Shown: piece after piece, positions 47,060-58,800 of the stretch
Layout of the letters: every line of letters begins with the position of its first letter
Position numbering within the stretch: position 1 is the stretch's first letter
Assembly: GCA_028538565.1 (NCBI GenBank)
Contig: JAPQWN010000001.1
Coordinates: forward strand, 10,302,001 to 10,366,000
From: Umbellularia californica
Taxonomy: Eukaryota; Streptophyta; Magnoliopsida; Laurales; Lauraceae
Length of the DNA stretch: 64,000 bases
Direction: 5' to 3'
Position numbers and translations under genes: made by a program
Notes under the pieces: model-generated
Seen by the model: the letters and a program-made list of their open reading frames with translations, nothing else
What the model was told of the DNA's origin: nothing
The model's database searches: none

Positions 47060-47272
47060 TTGTTTGAGTCTTGGAGGATGGGAGTGGGGCTCCAAAGGGG
47101 GTGGATTATGTGGAAGCTCTCATTCTTAGCTGTGATTTGGACTATTTGGAAGGAAAGGAATGAGCGGTGCTTTGAGGGGTGGTTAGTTGATTATTTGCAG
47201 TTGGAGGATAGAGTGAGGTTTACTGTTGCTTCATGGAGTGCTCCCTTGTTGCCCTTCCGAAGCTCTCGGTAA
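47060..47272 (+). pseudogene. LINE reverse-transcriptase end fragment (copy 2)
   Basis: An open frame encodes LSFLAVIWTIWKERNERCFE and then DRVRFTVASWSA, the conserved C-terminal zinc-binding region of plant LINE ORF2. It is the duplicate of about 30030-30200 but keeps its frame better. The downstream RNase H part is missing, because homology resumes at 31775 of copy 1. Confidence 0.7.
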
Positions 47273-47485
47273 ACATAAATAACACATTCTGTTGCTTCAA
47301 GTCAAATCCGAACAGATTGTTGAATGGGTTGGATACTTGAGTTCCTCAACTTGTGAGCAACTCATACATAGTGGGTCTTGTTCGGGTTTGTTTAGGCAGG
47401 TTGGGTGACCTGATGGGTTTGTTGAATCAATTCAAACTTGACCTTACTATTAAATTGGCCAGGGTTCCCAATCCATGGCAAACCC

Positions 47486-47520
<35 letters not shown>

Positions 47521-47535
47521 CGTGCGTGCGTGCAT
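47486..47535. repeat. (TA)n(TG)n(CG/TG) microsatellite
   Basis: About twelve TA units run into TG units and then GCGTGCGTGCGTGC. Copy 1 of the duplication (near 31978-31986) has only a short TATATA here, so the tract expanded after duplication. Confidence 0.9.
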
Positions 47536-48394
47536 GTGAGTTTTGTTTAGGTTGGGTTAGGCAGTTTTGGCCCGGTTTGTGTTGGTGGGTTGGATTGGAT
47601 TTTGCCACTCCTATTACTGTGGATCTAGATTACCATTTTGATCAAAGGTTCATTTCTATAAGATGGCAGTCAAACCTGCTTTGTTGTATAGAGCTGGACG
47701 TTAGTGAAAAACAAGAGATAGTACATGATGTCGTTAATGTTGCCACTTGGCCATGATGGTCGATGGATGTATGAATCTCCAAGAAAGGATAGATATAGGA
47801 ACGAACTCATAAGGGATCACAGGTAGCTCTAATGGAAAAGAAAATCAAGTAATGCTTTGAAAACGCAAGACCTGTAACAACTCATGTATGAGGTATTTGA
47901 AATGCTACAACTTTAATCAACTAGGAAAAGACTAATATAGACCTCGAATGAAGTAGTGGGTAATGACATCATAGATCGTGGAGCTAAGAAGTGTGGAAAG
48001 ACATTATAGATTGTGGAGTAACAGTTACAAAGAACACGGCTTAAAATTTGGTTTGAGTGGAAAACTAGAACTCAAGAAATTGATCCGTTGGATGAGTCGA
48101 TGTGGAAAAGCAGTTACTTAAAAATATTTCCTCACTTTGACTCTGGATTCTTTTAGGGACCAATAAATGTTTAAGAATGTCATCTTTTACTTCTCTTATT
48201 TATTTTATTTTTTTGGTTTTTTGCTACTATGGACTATTGGTGGGAAGTGGGAACAATACATGGAGATCTAATTGCTCAGGGATTAATCGTTAGGCGGCTA
48301 TAAGGTGAGACACCTCTTTGCCACTAGGTTGTGACTTGTGAGGCGTTTCTCATCATCTTTTACCTATTATTCTCTATTAATATTGAGTAAATTT

Positions 48395-48840
48395 ACACTT
48401 TGTTTGGGAAGGGGGGGAGGGGAGGGAAAATTTGAGGGGAAAGGAAAATGAAGGGGAGGGGAGGGGAGGGAAAATTAATTTGATCTCCTCTTGTTTGGAT
48501 AGTTAAAAAGTAGGGGGAAGAAAAGTGAAAAAGTATAATTTTGGTTGTTTGTGAGGTAGAGAGACAATTACCATTTTATTCTTACTTTTGCAAAAGCTTC
48601 AATTTGACAAAAGGGCAGTTCAGTAATTTTCTAAAAAATCCCCTATTTGCCTCCCATTTTCCCCCCATTTTTGAAGGGAAAATTTTGGAGTAGGCCCCAC
48701 ACTAATTTTACCCCTAAATTCCCCTCTCCCACTTTCCCTCCCCCCTTCCCAAACACCCTCAATTTCAACATTCCCTCCATTTTCGCCTCTTTTTTTTTTC
48801 CTTCTCCTCATTTTACCTCATTCCCAAACGATACCTTAGG
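48395..48840. mobile_element. MITE with TGTTTGGGAA inverted ends and G-rich/C-rich arms
   Basis: The left arm ACACTTTGTTTGGGAAGG leads into GGGGAGGGG-rich sequence. The right arm mirrors it as C/T-rich sequence ending TTCCCAAACGATACCTTAGG. TTTGGGAA-type termini are common in plant MITEs. The core (48500-48640) is non-coding. Confidence 0.65.
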
Positions 48841-48869
48841 GTTGTCAAGGGGTGGGATTCGAGCTAGAC

Positions 48870-49400
48870 CTATTGGGGCTTGAGTCCAAGTCCCAGTCCT
48901 GGGTCTAACATAGATCCTAGATCCTAAGTATTAGCTCGCCAAAGAAATATCCTGCGTTAAAGGCCAAAGTCCAATGAGGTCCTAATCCAAATAACTATGG
49001 AGCTTGTTGGAACCCCTTTTTTAGTCAAAGATCTTTCTTTCACCATAGGGTGAGGGACACATAGGGCAACATAGTGGGGCCAACTTTATGATCCATGTGA
49101 ACCATCCACACATACGGGACCCCCTAAATTACACTAGATGCCTTGAGTTTTCACCGATTCGAATGGACTGGTCTGTTGGATCGAGGGTCAAATCTTTTCT
49201 TGAATATAAAGTCATTAAACTTGTGGGCCATGGACGAAGGGGTTAGAGGCATGTGACTGACCCCAAACTTGATATTTGAGCCCATCTAAAATGTCTCTTT
49301 CCATCCCCCAAGTCCCGTGAATAGTGGGGCCCTTGGTGGGCCTCATCAAGTTGCCCCTCACCATATTATGGTGAGGGATGGATGCATATGAACATTCCTC
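48870..49400 (-). repeat. Inverted counterpart of block 33230-33650
   Basis: The reverse complement of about 48870-49150 matches 33230-33620 of copy 1 (CATCTAGTGTAATT, GGTCC..GTGTGGATGGTTC, ATGGTGAGGGA, AACCCAGGACTG). A further diverged repeat of the GTGAGGGATG part lies at 49355-49400. Confidence 0.7.
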
Positions 49401-49499
49401 ACTAAGTAATACTTATAGAGGAATGCTCTTATGAGAGTAACTCTCACGCTTATATGAGAGAGGAAGATCCCAGCCATCCATTTAAAGTGTAGATCCAGC

Positions 49500-51540
49500 T
49501 GCTCTCTTGTGTACCTTTTCAGTTAACAAAAAAAAAAGAAAAAAAACCCTCCATATTTTTGTTTCTCGCTCTGAGCCAAATTAGAAAACTCCAACTCTTC
49601 CCTCATCTCCCAAATGCTAATACCTCACCTCATCTCTCGTTCCATTCCCAAATACCGAAACCAAAAGAGAGCAACCCATGACAAAAGTAAAGAGGAACAA
49701 TCTGAAAGAGAGCAACCAAAAAAAGGTGGCCTGTCTAGAGTGTCTTCTAGTGGCAACGAACGTGAAGAAGGCAACACCTGGATCTGTTTAGATTGTTTCC
49801 TGGGGTGCTCAAAGGAGAAGAGGGACTTTTATCCTCTTGCTTGCTGCAAAGTAGAAGATGGTGTGGTTATATAAAAAAAAAAAAGAGTAGAAGATGGGGT
49901 CATTTGCAGAAAGATTCTTCATATCGTGGCAAGAGAGAAAATATCTCGATTTACAGAGGTCTTCAAGGTTCATATAAAAGCAGGAAAAAAAAAAAAAACT
50001 CGTTCAAACCATATTCCAGACGCTCTCTCAGTTTCTCTCTCGATCTCTCCCTTGCTCCTCTCCCAGCACTCGCCTGCCATTGTTGAGTCGCTCTTCTCTC
50101 CTGGTCCTCCCTCTCTAACTGCAGTGTGAAGCCTTAAAAGTCCCTCTCCACTACCTCTCTTTGATGCGCCTCCAAGAACCAAATCCAGACCATAACCCTA
50201 CCTGTCTCTTTGCGCTCCTTCCCAGAACCAAACCCTCTACTTTCTGACATGGGTTTTGTGATTCAACCGAAATGCAAGTCCGAGTGTGTGTGGATTTTCT
50301 GATTACTATTGGGATGTTGTAATTGGATGCAATAGTCGGATATTGGGTTTTTTTCTTCTTTTTCACAAGCTTTGTGGATGTTGTAATTGAATGCTGTTTT
50401 ATAGGCTTTGGGTTTGTCTGTTGTAATTTAAAGTTTAATGTAGTTGACACTTGATATTTACATATTACTGTAATTGAATGGAGATTTGTCATATTAAATG
50501 TTGATATTTACAGTCATTTACAATTGAATGGTTGTTTAAAGGTGTGAAGTTGATGTTTATAGGTTGAAACTTTAATGGGGATTTGTCATGTTCAAACTTC
50601 AAAGTTGATGTATGCAGTTATTTACAATTGAATGGTTGTTTTGCAGGTTGAAAGTTGATGTTGGAGATTGAAATATTGAAAGTTGATGTTTATAATTGTC
50701 TACATTCAAATGGAGAATTAGATGTTGAACCTTTGATGTTTATAGTTGCAAGACGCTTACAGGCTGGTTACAGAAACTATGCGTGCAAATGGTGGGTGCT
50801 TACAGTCTCTGGACGCTCCATTAACCTACTGAACAGATAGCTGCTCCTTCACTGCTACATCATTACCCAATTTAATTTATGTTCTTGATGGTCCACAGGC
50901 CTCCTTCCAAGCCCGGTACTTGAGCCACTACTATGTGTGATGCCCAGAGATTACATCACTTTATTGTAATCAAGGACTGTAGAAGAGCATTACATTGTGG
51001 TTCTTGCTCTCGTAAGGAGGGGGACAGAATTCAGATTGTAAAATACCAAATGGTGTTCAGATGTTGGCATGATCTGGCCTTTAAACATGGTGTGGATCAC
51101 CTTAACCCACTGAAAAATAGAGACTCCACTTGGCTTGATGGAATCATACAATCAGTTAATATTTAACATGCAGGTGACAGGTCTCTATGAACTAACCATT
51201 ATAATACATTACATTAAAACAAATTCAATCCTTCATGATCTCTTTCATAAAAATTTAAAGCTTGTTTTAGTTTGGTTCAAAAGGCCTAGACAATTTCCAC
51301 TGCAACCTATTTAACGTGTCTTTTAATCTCATGAACAAGATAAAAAGTTAAGGAATCCATCTGAGTAGACCGGGCATGTGCAGCTAAGACCAAGACTTTT
51401 GTTTAACAGAGTGGAGTGTTTCTGAGGAAAATTTGCCCATATACCAGAAAACATGTGTGTTTTGTACAAGAGAGTGGGCTGAATGTATGTGCCGGTCATT
51501 TCAGTGTAATTTGAGCTGTTTATGAATGGTTACAGAAACC
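49500..51540. other. Spacer, no gene supported
   Basis: It contains a C/T-rich stretch (about 49995-50160) that looks like a plant 5' UTR, followed by AT-rich sequence with several imperfect copies of TTGAATGGTTGTTT and GAAGTTGATGTTTATA (50470-50700). The open frames are short (up to 113 codons), and none has a recognisable motif or convincing splice partner. A leader of an unannotated non-coding transcript is possible. Confidence 0.4.
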
Positions 51541-51689
51541 ATGTGTACTTTCTTGAGCTTTGTTCCATTGAACATAGGGCTGCCAGAGCTCGAGGCCCCT
51601 TCAACACATTTTTGCAGTAACTTAAACAAAAGGCAATAGCTTGCATCTCATTTTTGAAGCATGAACTTACTCGACTCTAGTTTTTCGTG

Positions 51690-51868
51690 GATGTAATCAA
51701 TAGGCAATCAAAGCAAGGTTAGAGGAAACTTCTGTAAATTTCTGTGGTTGCAATCGATAAGCAATCAAAGCAAGGTTAGATGAAACTTCTGTAAATTTCT
51801 GTGGTTGCAATCAATAAGCAATCAAAGCAAGGTTAGAGGAAACTTCTGTAAACTTCTGTAACCCTCCA
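51690..51868 (+). repeat. 57-bp tandem repeat, about 3 copies
   Basis: GCAATCAAAGCAAGGTTAGA recurs at 51704, 51761 and 51818, with AAACTTCTGTAAATTTCTGT between the copies. The homologous place in copy 1 (34728-34760) has one copy only. Confidence 0.9.
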
Positions 51869-52449
51869 CCTTTGGACAAGTTGCCCCTAAATCTTAAAAA
51901 AGTGACCTGATGGAGCAGATGCCAGTGGAGTTTTGACCATGAAGGGACCATGACTTGAATCCCAGGCTAACTCCAAACTAAACCCAGTTGATCCATATGG
52001 ATACTAGGTCTTGGACACTAGACATTGGGGCCTAAATCAGACAGATCCATTTACAGCCCCAGCCCCGATTCCCGAAAACAATACTTATGGTTCAACAATC
52101 CTGAACCACCTGATTCGAGCAAATAAGGGTCAAGTGGTCAACTCAACTTCCATGACCATACAAATTGCGAAAAAGATAATCAATTTGATCTGGTAATAAT
52201 CACACATGTTTGGCAGAAGTGCAAGCGAGTGGGATACGTGTGGATGAGAATTGAGTACCATATGTATTATATACAGAACTAACAAATTGCAAAAATATAC
52301 AACTCTGCCGCACATAAGGGATTTGAAGTGCAATCCAGCAGTAATGTAGTCCATGTATGCAACACTTGACACCTTCAATCCTAATCTTTAGTAATGTTTT
52401 CCCCAAAAAAAATCTTTAGTAATGGATATGATACAAAAAAAATGCAGTT

Positions 52450-52816
52450 TTATGATCTGACCCAAGCTACAGAATCGATTTCATCCCTTGCTTTCTTGTA
52501 TAATTCAAGCCTCTTGGCACATTGCAGCCGACGGTCCATCAGTGCTGGGTCCTCATTGAGCAATTGCCCGAGCTCCTTGGGCTGCAAAAATAAAAATAAA
52601 AATACAAGAAATAAATTAAAAAAATTGACTTAGCTGGTCATCAAACTGATAAAATATTATTGATCCATGGTTGCAGACCTGTGATAGTTCTCAGATAATT
52701 GAGCAAAGGATATGCATCATATCCTTAGCCCTTCAGTATCAGAGTATGTACAACCAAGGCCTAATGTTCAGATCAGGGACATTATATGATAGGCTCAACC
52801 ACGATATAAAACAATC

Positions 52817-52859
<43 letters not shown>

Positions 52860-55800
52860 GCCTAAAGTTCAGATCAGGGACATTATATGAAAGGCTCAAC
52901 CACCATATAAAATAATCCCAAAGCCTTTTGGTTGTGACAATGAGCACCTTCCAACTTCTATGGAACTCGTCAACCTAAGAATCCTCTTGTTGGAAGTAGA
53001 TGGTAACCTTAAATCAATAAACTGAAGAACACACCACTTAAAAAATACGACAGTGATCCACATCCAACATAAAATGACTGAAGACTAGAGTCTTCCAACC
53101 TAAGATATTTTAGGGCATTGTCTGAGTTTAGACCATGCAGGCTAATGGCTTGGACCACCAGATGTTGGGGCCCATCATGTACTTGAGGCCAGAGGACAAG
53201 TTGATAATCACATAATTCATCCACCAGTAAGGGAGAGCAAGTACCTCTTTGCTTCCCACTTTAGTATAGAAGTGGTTGAGTAAAGATAGCTTGGCTTCTC
53301 GGACTTGACAATAAACCACAGCCTTTGGAATGGTATTCTTGAGTGTGTCTGACACCATCCCAATGTAAGATGACACATTTGATCCTATCCTTCTGAAGTG
53401 CATGTCTGTGTATCTATCGACGGTAGCTGCAGCAGGGTTCCCTCCCTTTTCCATTTCCTGGGGAAGATTCCTGAAAAAATCTGCTGTCAGATATGAGGCC
53501 TCCATTTCAACCAGTCGCAGTGATGTCTTACGACCATCGTCCCGAAATCTTTCTAAAGCTTCGTTTGCAGCAGCTGCTATTTCAGCTTGGAGTGTAGGAA
53601 ACCGCTTCAACTCCTGTTCAAGCAAAGGATCAAAATATGTTTTACACAAGATAACAAAAAAAAAAAAAAAAGGAACATGACTTCGCTAAATCTCACCTGA
53701 GTTTCGCCAATTGATTTCCGGACAAGTTCTTTCAAGATTAAGTGAACCTGCAGCAAGTTTAGATATGTTCTATGAACAAGCCCATTTACTCGATTTTAAC
53801 TTTTTAAGCTATATCCCTTTTGATTTGTAAGCTGGAATGGAAGTGTCACTCCCACTTTGAGCATAACACTAGATCCCGAAAAGAGAATTTTCTACAACAA
53901 CAAAAGCAATTGAGAAGGAATTAGAAAGGTAGTGAGATATGATAGTTACAGCATCAACTGAAGCTTCAGCTGGGCCTTTGAAATAATTAAGAGCGGTCTC
54001 AATGAGACGTCGATAACCTTGCTCAGGAGCAATCAGATGGGGTTGATAACCGTCTGCCTCTGCAACAACTTTCTTCACGTTCTGCAGGGAGAGATGCCTA
54101 TCAAATGGAAGTTTCTTCAGAGCAGCAGAGAGTTGGTTATCAAAGACCCCATATATCCGGTCACCACCAGGTCGCCTAAAGCACAGGAACACAAATTTTC
54201 AAGAAAGAATCAGCAGTTCACACCGGACAGAGTATTTACTAGCCAATATACTGGACCAGACAAAATAAAGGCAATCTCAACATCAGCAAAATAAGTTGAT
54301 GCATCATGTGCTTCAAATACAAATTTTGACCAAAAATAGACTCATAACAGTTCATACATATTCAAGAGCAATGGCTATCCCTTATACCTCACAAAATGAG
54401 GACTACAAAAAGATTAATGCTGGTTACTAAAGACCTTAATTAATGCCTTTCCATAGTAAAGAGCTGATCCAGTGCCTAATTTAGGAATGAGGCGGCGACT
54501 CACATTTGATGTGGACAAATGTATACATACACATGTAACCTTCACATGTGAGAGGTTATTGCTCTTAAACGGAGACCAATTCAGCATTCGTTTAAACCAG
54601 TGCATGAGGTAATAGCACCTGAACTAATTCAATCCAATGTTGAATATCACCCTGACCAGAAGAATGTTTAAGGCCACAAGGCCCACAACCAATCATGGAG
54701 AACATGGTTTGATCCAAACAATTCAGAAAAATGCGCACAGCTTCAAATTAAAGAACTTAGGATCCTAAAGAAACAGACAACAGGACCAATGCCTTTACCC
54801 TCCATCAAGATGCTCCTTGAATATCCGGTCAAATGCACGGCAGAGCCCTAAAATGGTATATAGTTGAGCCTGAAGATCCAGAAACATCAAACTGTTAGTT
54901 CTATACTCAAACTTGTTTTCATTTTCTACAGGTGAATGAGATGGAAGAAACTTACCCCTGCATCAACAGCAATAGGCCTTCCAAGATGGTCCATCTCTGA
55001 TTCAAGCTCATCAATGGTTTTGTTTATTAAGGATGTAATGCTAGGAATGCGCGCCCTAATGACAGATTCCAAATGCTGAAGGCATGGTAGATCATTAGTA
55101 CAACTGTCAGTCCCAAAAATCGATGAAAGACTAATATGGGTTAAAGCTGATGAGGTTTTACCTTAGAGAGAAGTTTTGCAAGATATTCTGAACCCATTTT
55201 ACTTGCCAAGTGTGCATAATCAGGACTTGTTGTAAAGTACTCATGTTCCCTTCTCCTAGCAGCAATCATGTCAACATTCTTATTGATGTCAGCTTGTGAA
55301 CGGTTAACAATTCCCACCCAAGGACGTTGCAACCTATAAGATCGTCCTTCAAGGACCTTAGAAAAGAAAACACAAACAACATAGGGAAAAAAATCAGGAA
55401 GAAGGCAAAGTAGAGCTCCATACTCCATGTGACACTGGTCACAGGAAGCTAGTGAACCAAGTATTGAGTGATGATGCATTGACGGTATGACGGGCTAACC
55501 CCCGAGTGCAGAAATGATATTAAATAAATAGAACATAATGGAATGAAAATAGATTTAAAAGTAACAGAATGAAGAACAAAATAGGCTGGTTGAAACTTGT
55601 CTTCTCAATGCTTAATGTTCTCATAGTGAAAACAAAAAAGTTGAGCAACTCACATCCAGTGCATTTGTCCCCTTATCCATCAAGTCTAACTTTGTCAATA
55701 CTCCAAATGTTCTCTCACCTGTGCACAATTCAAAAGATCCCACCAAATTAAAAAAGATACTAAGATGATGAAATAGGGGTAACATAATTGCATAAATAAG

Positions 55801-58800
55801 ATGATATCACCTGTAGGATCAACTTCCCTCGAAAGCTTCATAGCATCAGAGGTTGCTATATCTTGATTAGCTGGAGAAATGGCTAGTATAACGCAGTTGG
55901 GCTACAAAAACAAGGTACTATCACTGAATGGAAATCACAGACAGAGTGTAGATGTAGATTATTGGTAGCCCGAAAAAGACATATGCTGCAATAGTAATAA
56001 ATAGAAGATCATTTTTCAAACCAACAAACGTTATATTCTTATGTGGATAAAATGGCAAACAATAAAGGCACATAACAGTAAGATGCATGCCTTGCAAGTC
56101 AAGGAGTGTTTGGCTACAACTTCTTGTGGCTCATCACTTAGAGCAGTGTAGTTATGTTTCTTGTTTCTAATAAAATTTCCTTTACCAATAATGAAAAGAA
56201 AAAAATGAAAGAGCAGCAGCAGAACCAAATGAAGACTCATAATACACCATAAATATCCATCCCATTCTTAAAAAAAAAAAGGTGTACATACTAAGTGGAA
56301 CAAGTAGCAATGCATTTTATAGTTTTGCACAAGGAAAATGAAAGCCAGGATCAACAGTTGAATCAACAAACTACACAAAAGGAATTAATAACATTAACAT
56401 CCCAAAATGAACATTCAGCTGTTCATTTAGGGGGCATTTGACATTTTCATATCATTCACATATGACATATGAAATGAAGTGAGGTCGGAAATGGGTGAAA
56501 TGAGGAAGATTATGTGCAAATGACAGAAGAGAATACAATTTTCGCACTTTTGATGCCTAATAGTTTCTTATCATCTCCCCTGTGAGAATAAATTTCACAT
56601 GTGAAAAATGTTGAGGGTTTCACCTTTGGTTATATTCCCTTTTACATTATTTTCCACCTTTCACCCCTTTCTGACTTGTTCAGTTTCACATGTGAATGAT
56701 ATGAAAATGTCAACCCATAAGAAACTCCCATCAATGCCTGGATAAAGCCATCCCATGACCTTTGTAGACTTTTAGGGGAAAGAAATCGCAGCTTAGAAAC
56801 CAAAGAAACTCGTCAGCAATTTAAGAACATTAAGACAAGAACTAGAAGATGCAATGTGTTTGATGCCGGGGGGATGGAACTTAAACCCAGAATGACGCAT
56901 CATCTGTCAAAGTTTTACTTACTGATTTTCATTAACATAGTTTTTTTTTTCTTGGGATTCACACAAAGCATTTACAACATTTTTTTATATTGCATAATTC
57001 ACTATCTATATAATGAATATTGCTAATTAGGAGATAAATAAACAATAGCTTTACTAGAAGATTCTATAATTACCTTTTCAACATATGAGCGGACCATGTT
57101 TTCAATATCCTCAACAATACCATCAGGCTGTCCCTCTGCATAAAATATACTTGCTTTAGAAGATTAAAAAAAAAAGAAGATACAAAATGCAGTAATGAAT
57201 AGCAACCTTAATGCTTTATTACATTTGGAAAAGAGGTATTACCTATAGCAACCTTTGTCAAACCAGGTAGATCTATCAATGTTAAGTTGACAACTGCAGA
57301 GAGGCGAAGGACCAACTAATGTCATTAAATTGTGAAGCTTATATCAAGAAAGAAGAACAATAAATTAGAAGAGCGTGAGACTCAATATTGGAAATACCTG
57401 AGAAAGAGCGGCAAACAGTATATTATTTGAACACTGTCATATAATTATAACACTACTAATATTTGAACAGTGCAAGCAATGTATTATTAAATTGATTTAG
57501 CATAAAAAGTGCATGGTATATATTTTTGTCTAGACTCTAAAGTATTAAAATATCACTGGTTAATATGCAAAAAAATTTATTGAATGATTACTAAGCAATC
57601 TTCACATATTTACTCACATTCTCAAGTGTTCAAACTTCAGAGTATCTCATTCAAACATTTTCAGAGTTCAGACTACAACAGTCCATGGATCCAACTCACA
57701 CTGACCTTTTTTCCAAAAAAAAAAACTAGCATCAGGTAGAATATACGTAGTGATTTTTTTACACAATCCAAGACCAGTCAATTACATTAGTTCACCAAAA
57801 TCCCATAACACCAAAAACAGAAAACTAAAGGAGAATAAAGTGATACGCACAATGGTGACTAATAGTGTTCATCTACACATCCCACAGTCAAATCCAATCG
57901 GGTACCACATTCAAAGCCCTAATTTGGAGGTGAATTGAGCATAAAAATCAGAAAAATATACAGATGGGATGGTAGACCAGCTCTTATTATGCTTATTCCA
58001 GACTGTAGTTTTCATAAAATAATACTGCCTTAAAATCAATCTTGGCTACAGGATTAAATATCTGATGTTTTAATCCTAGCTTTATAACTAAAAAAAAAAA
58101 AGAGATTGAAATAACCCTGCAACTAAAATGATAAAAAGCAAATCAATGAATCAATCAATATAAGCAAAACATGTTTTAAGCGTGCTGGACGTCCCATGAG
58201 GACCATAGTGCCACAGAGCTGGATGAGACATGGTCCCATTATATGATTTGAGAGATCCAGTCATTATATCTAATATGACATGGTCCCATTATTAGACATC
58301 CAGTCAAACAATATGACATTCATGGCACTCTATGGTAAAACAAAAAGAAGCGCTCTTTTCATTTCAGTTATTTAACTATATATACATTGTATAGAAAATG
58401 AATCGGAGGAAATAAAGTATAAGCCAGAGGTAAACACACCATTTGGAGAATAAATGCTTAGATGAATAGGAGTTTGAGATATCTGTTTAGTTCTCCCAGT
58501 AACTCTATCAGTCTCATTTTGAATTTCTTTTCGCACCATTGCTGCACAATCACACCAAATGGTCAAATACTCAAACAAACCAATTCATCTTTGATTGTTC
58601 TTCTACCCATTTGAAGGAGAAAAAAGATATTTCAGTGTGAAATAATACTATCATTGAAGTACCTAACGCATTATTAGAAGCAAAATAACATGGAAACTTC
58701 ATTTCATTGAAGTACAATAACTTGTATCCATGTCATTATCATCTACAAATATATAGAGCAGCAAACAGATCAAGGAACCAAAGTAATTAAGGCGCTCAAC

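Larger units (their letters stand above)
45630..51880 (+). repeat. Segmental duplication, copy 2 (flank between broken PPR and DRP1)
   Basis: It is the counterpart of 26603-34760, listed there. Copy 2 lacks the 1.1-kb segment, the hAT-like element, and the RNase H part of the LINE with its MITE. It carries its own additions: a 36-bp tandem duplication near 45805-45875, a TA/TG microsatellite at 47486-47535 and the MITE at 48395. No coding region is seen in it. Confidence 0.85.

Noticed and set aside
49614..50130. Possible expressed gene with a UTR-like C/T-rich leader
   Set aside because: No coding exon of convincing length or similarity follows; kept only as a note in the spacer entry.
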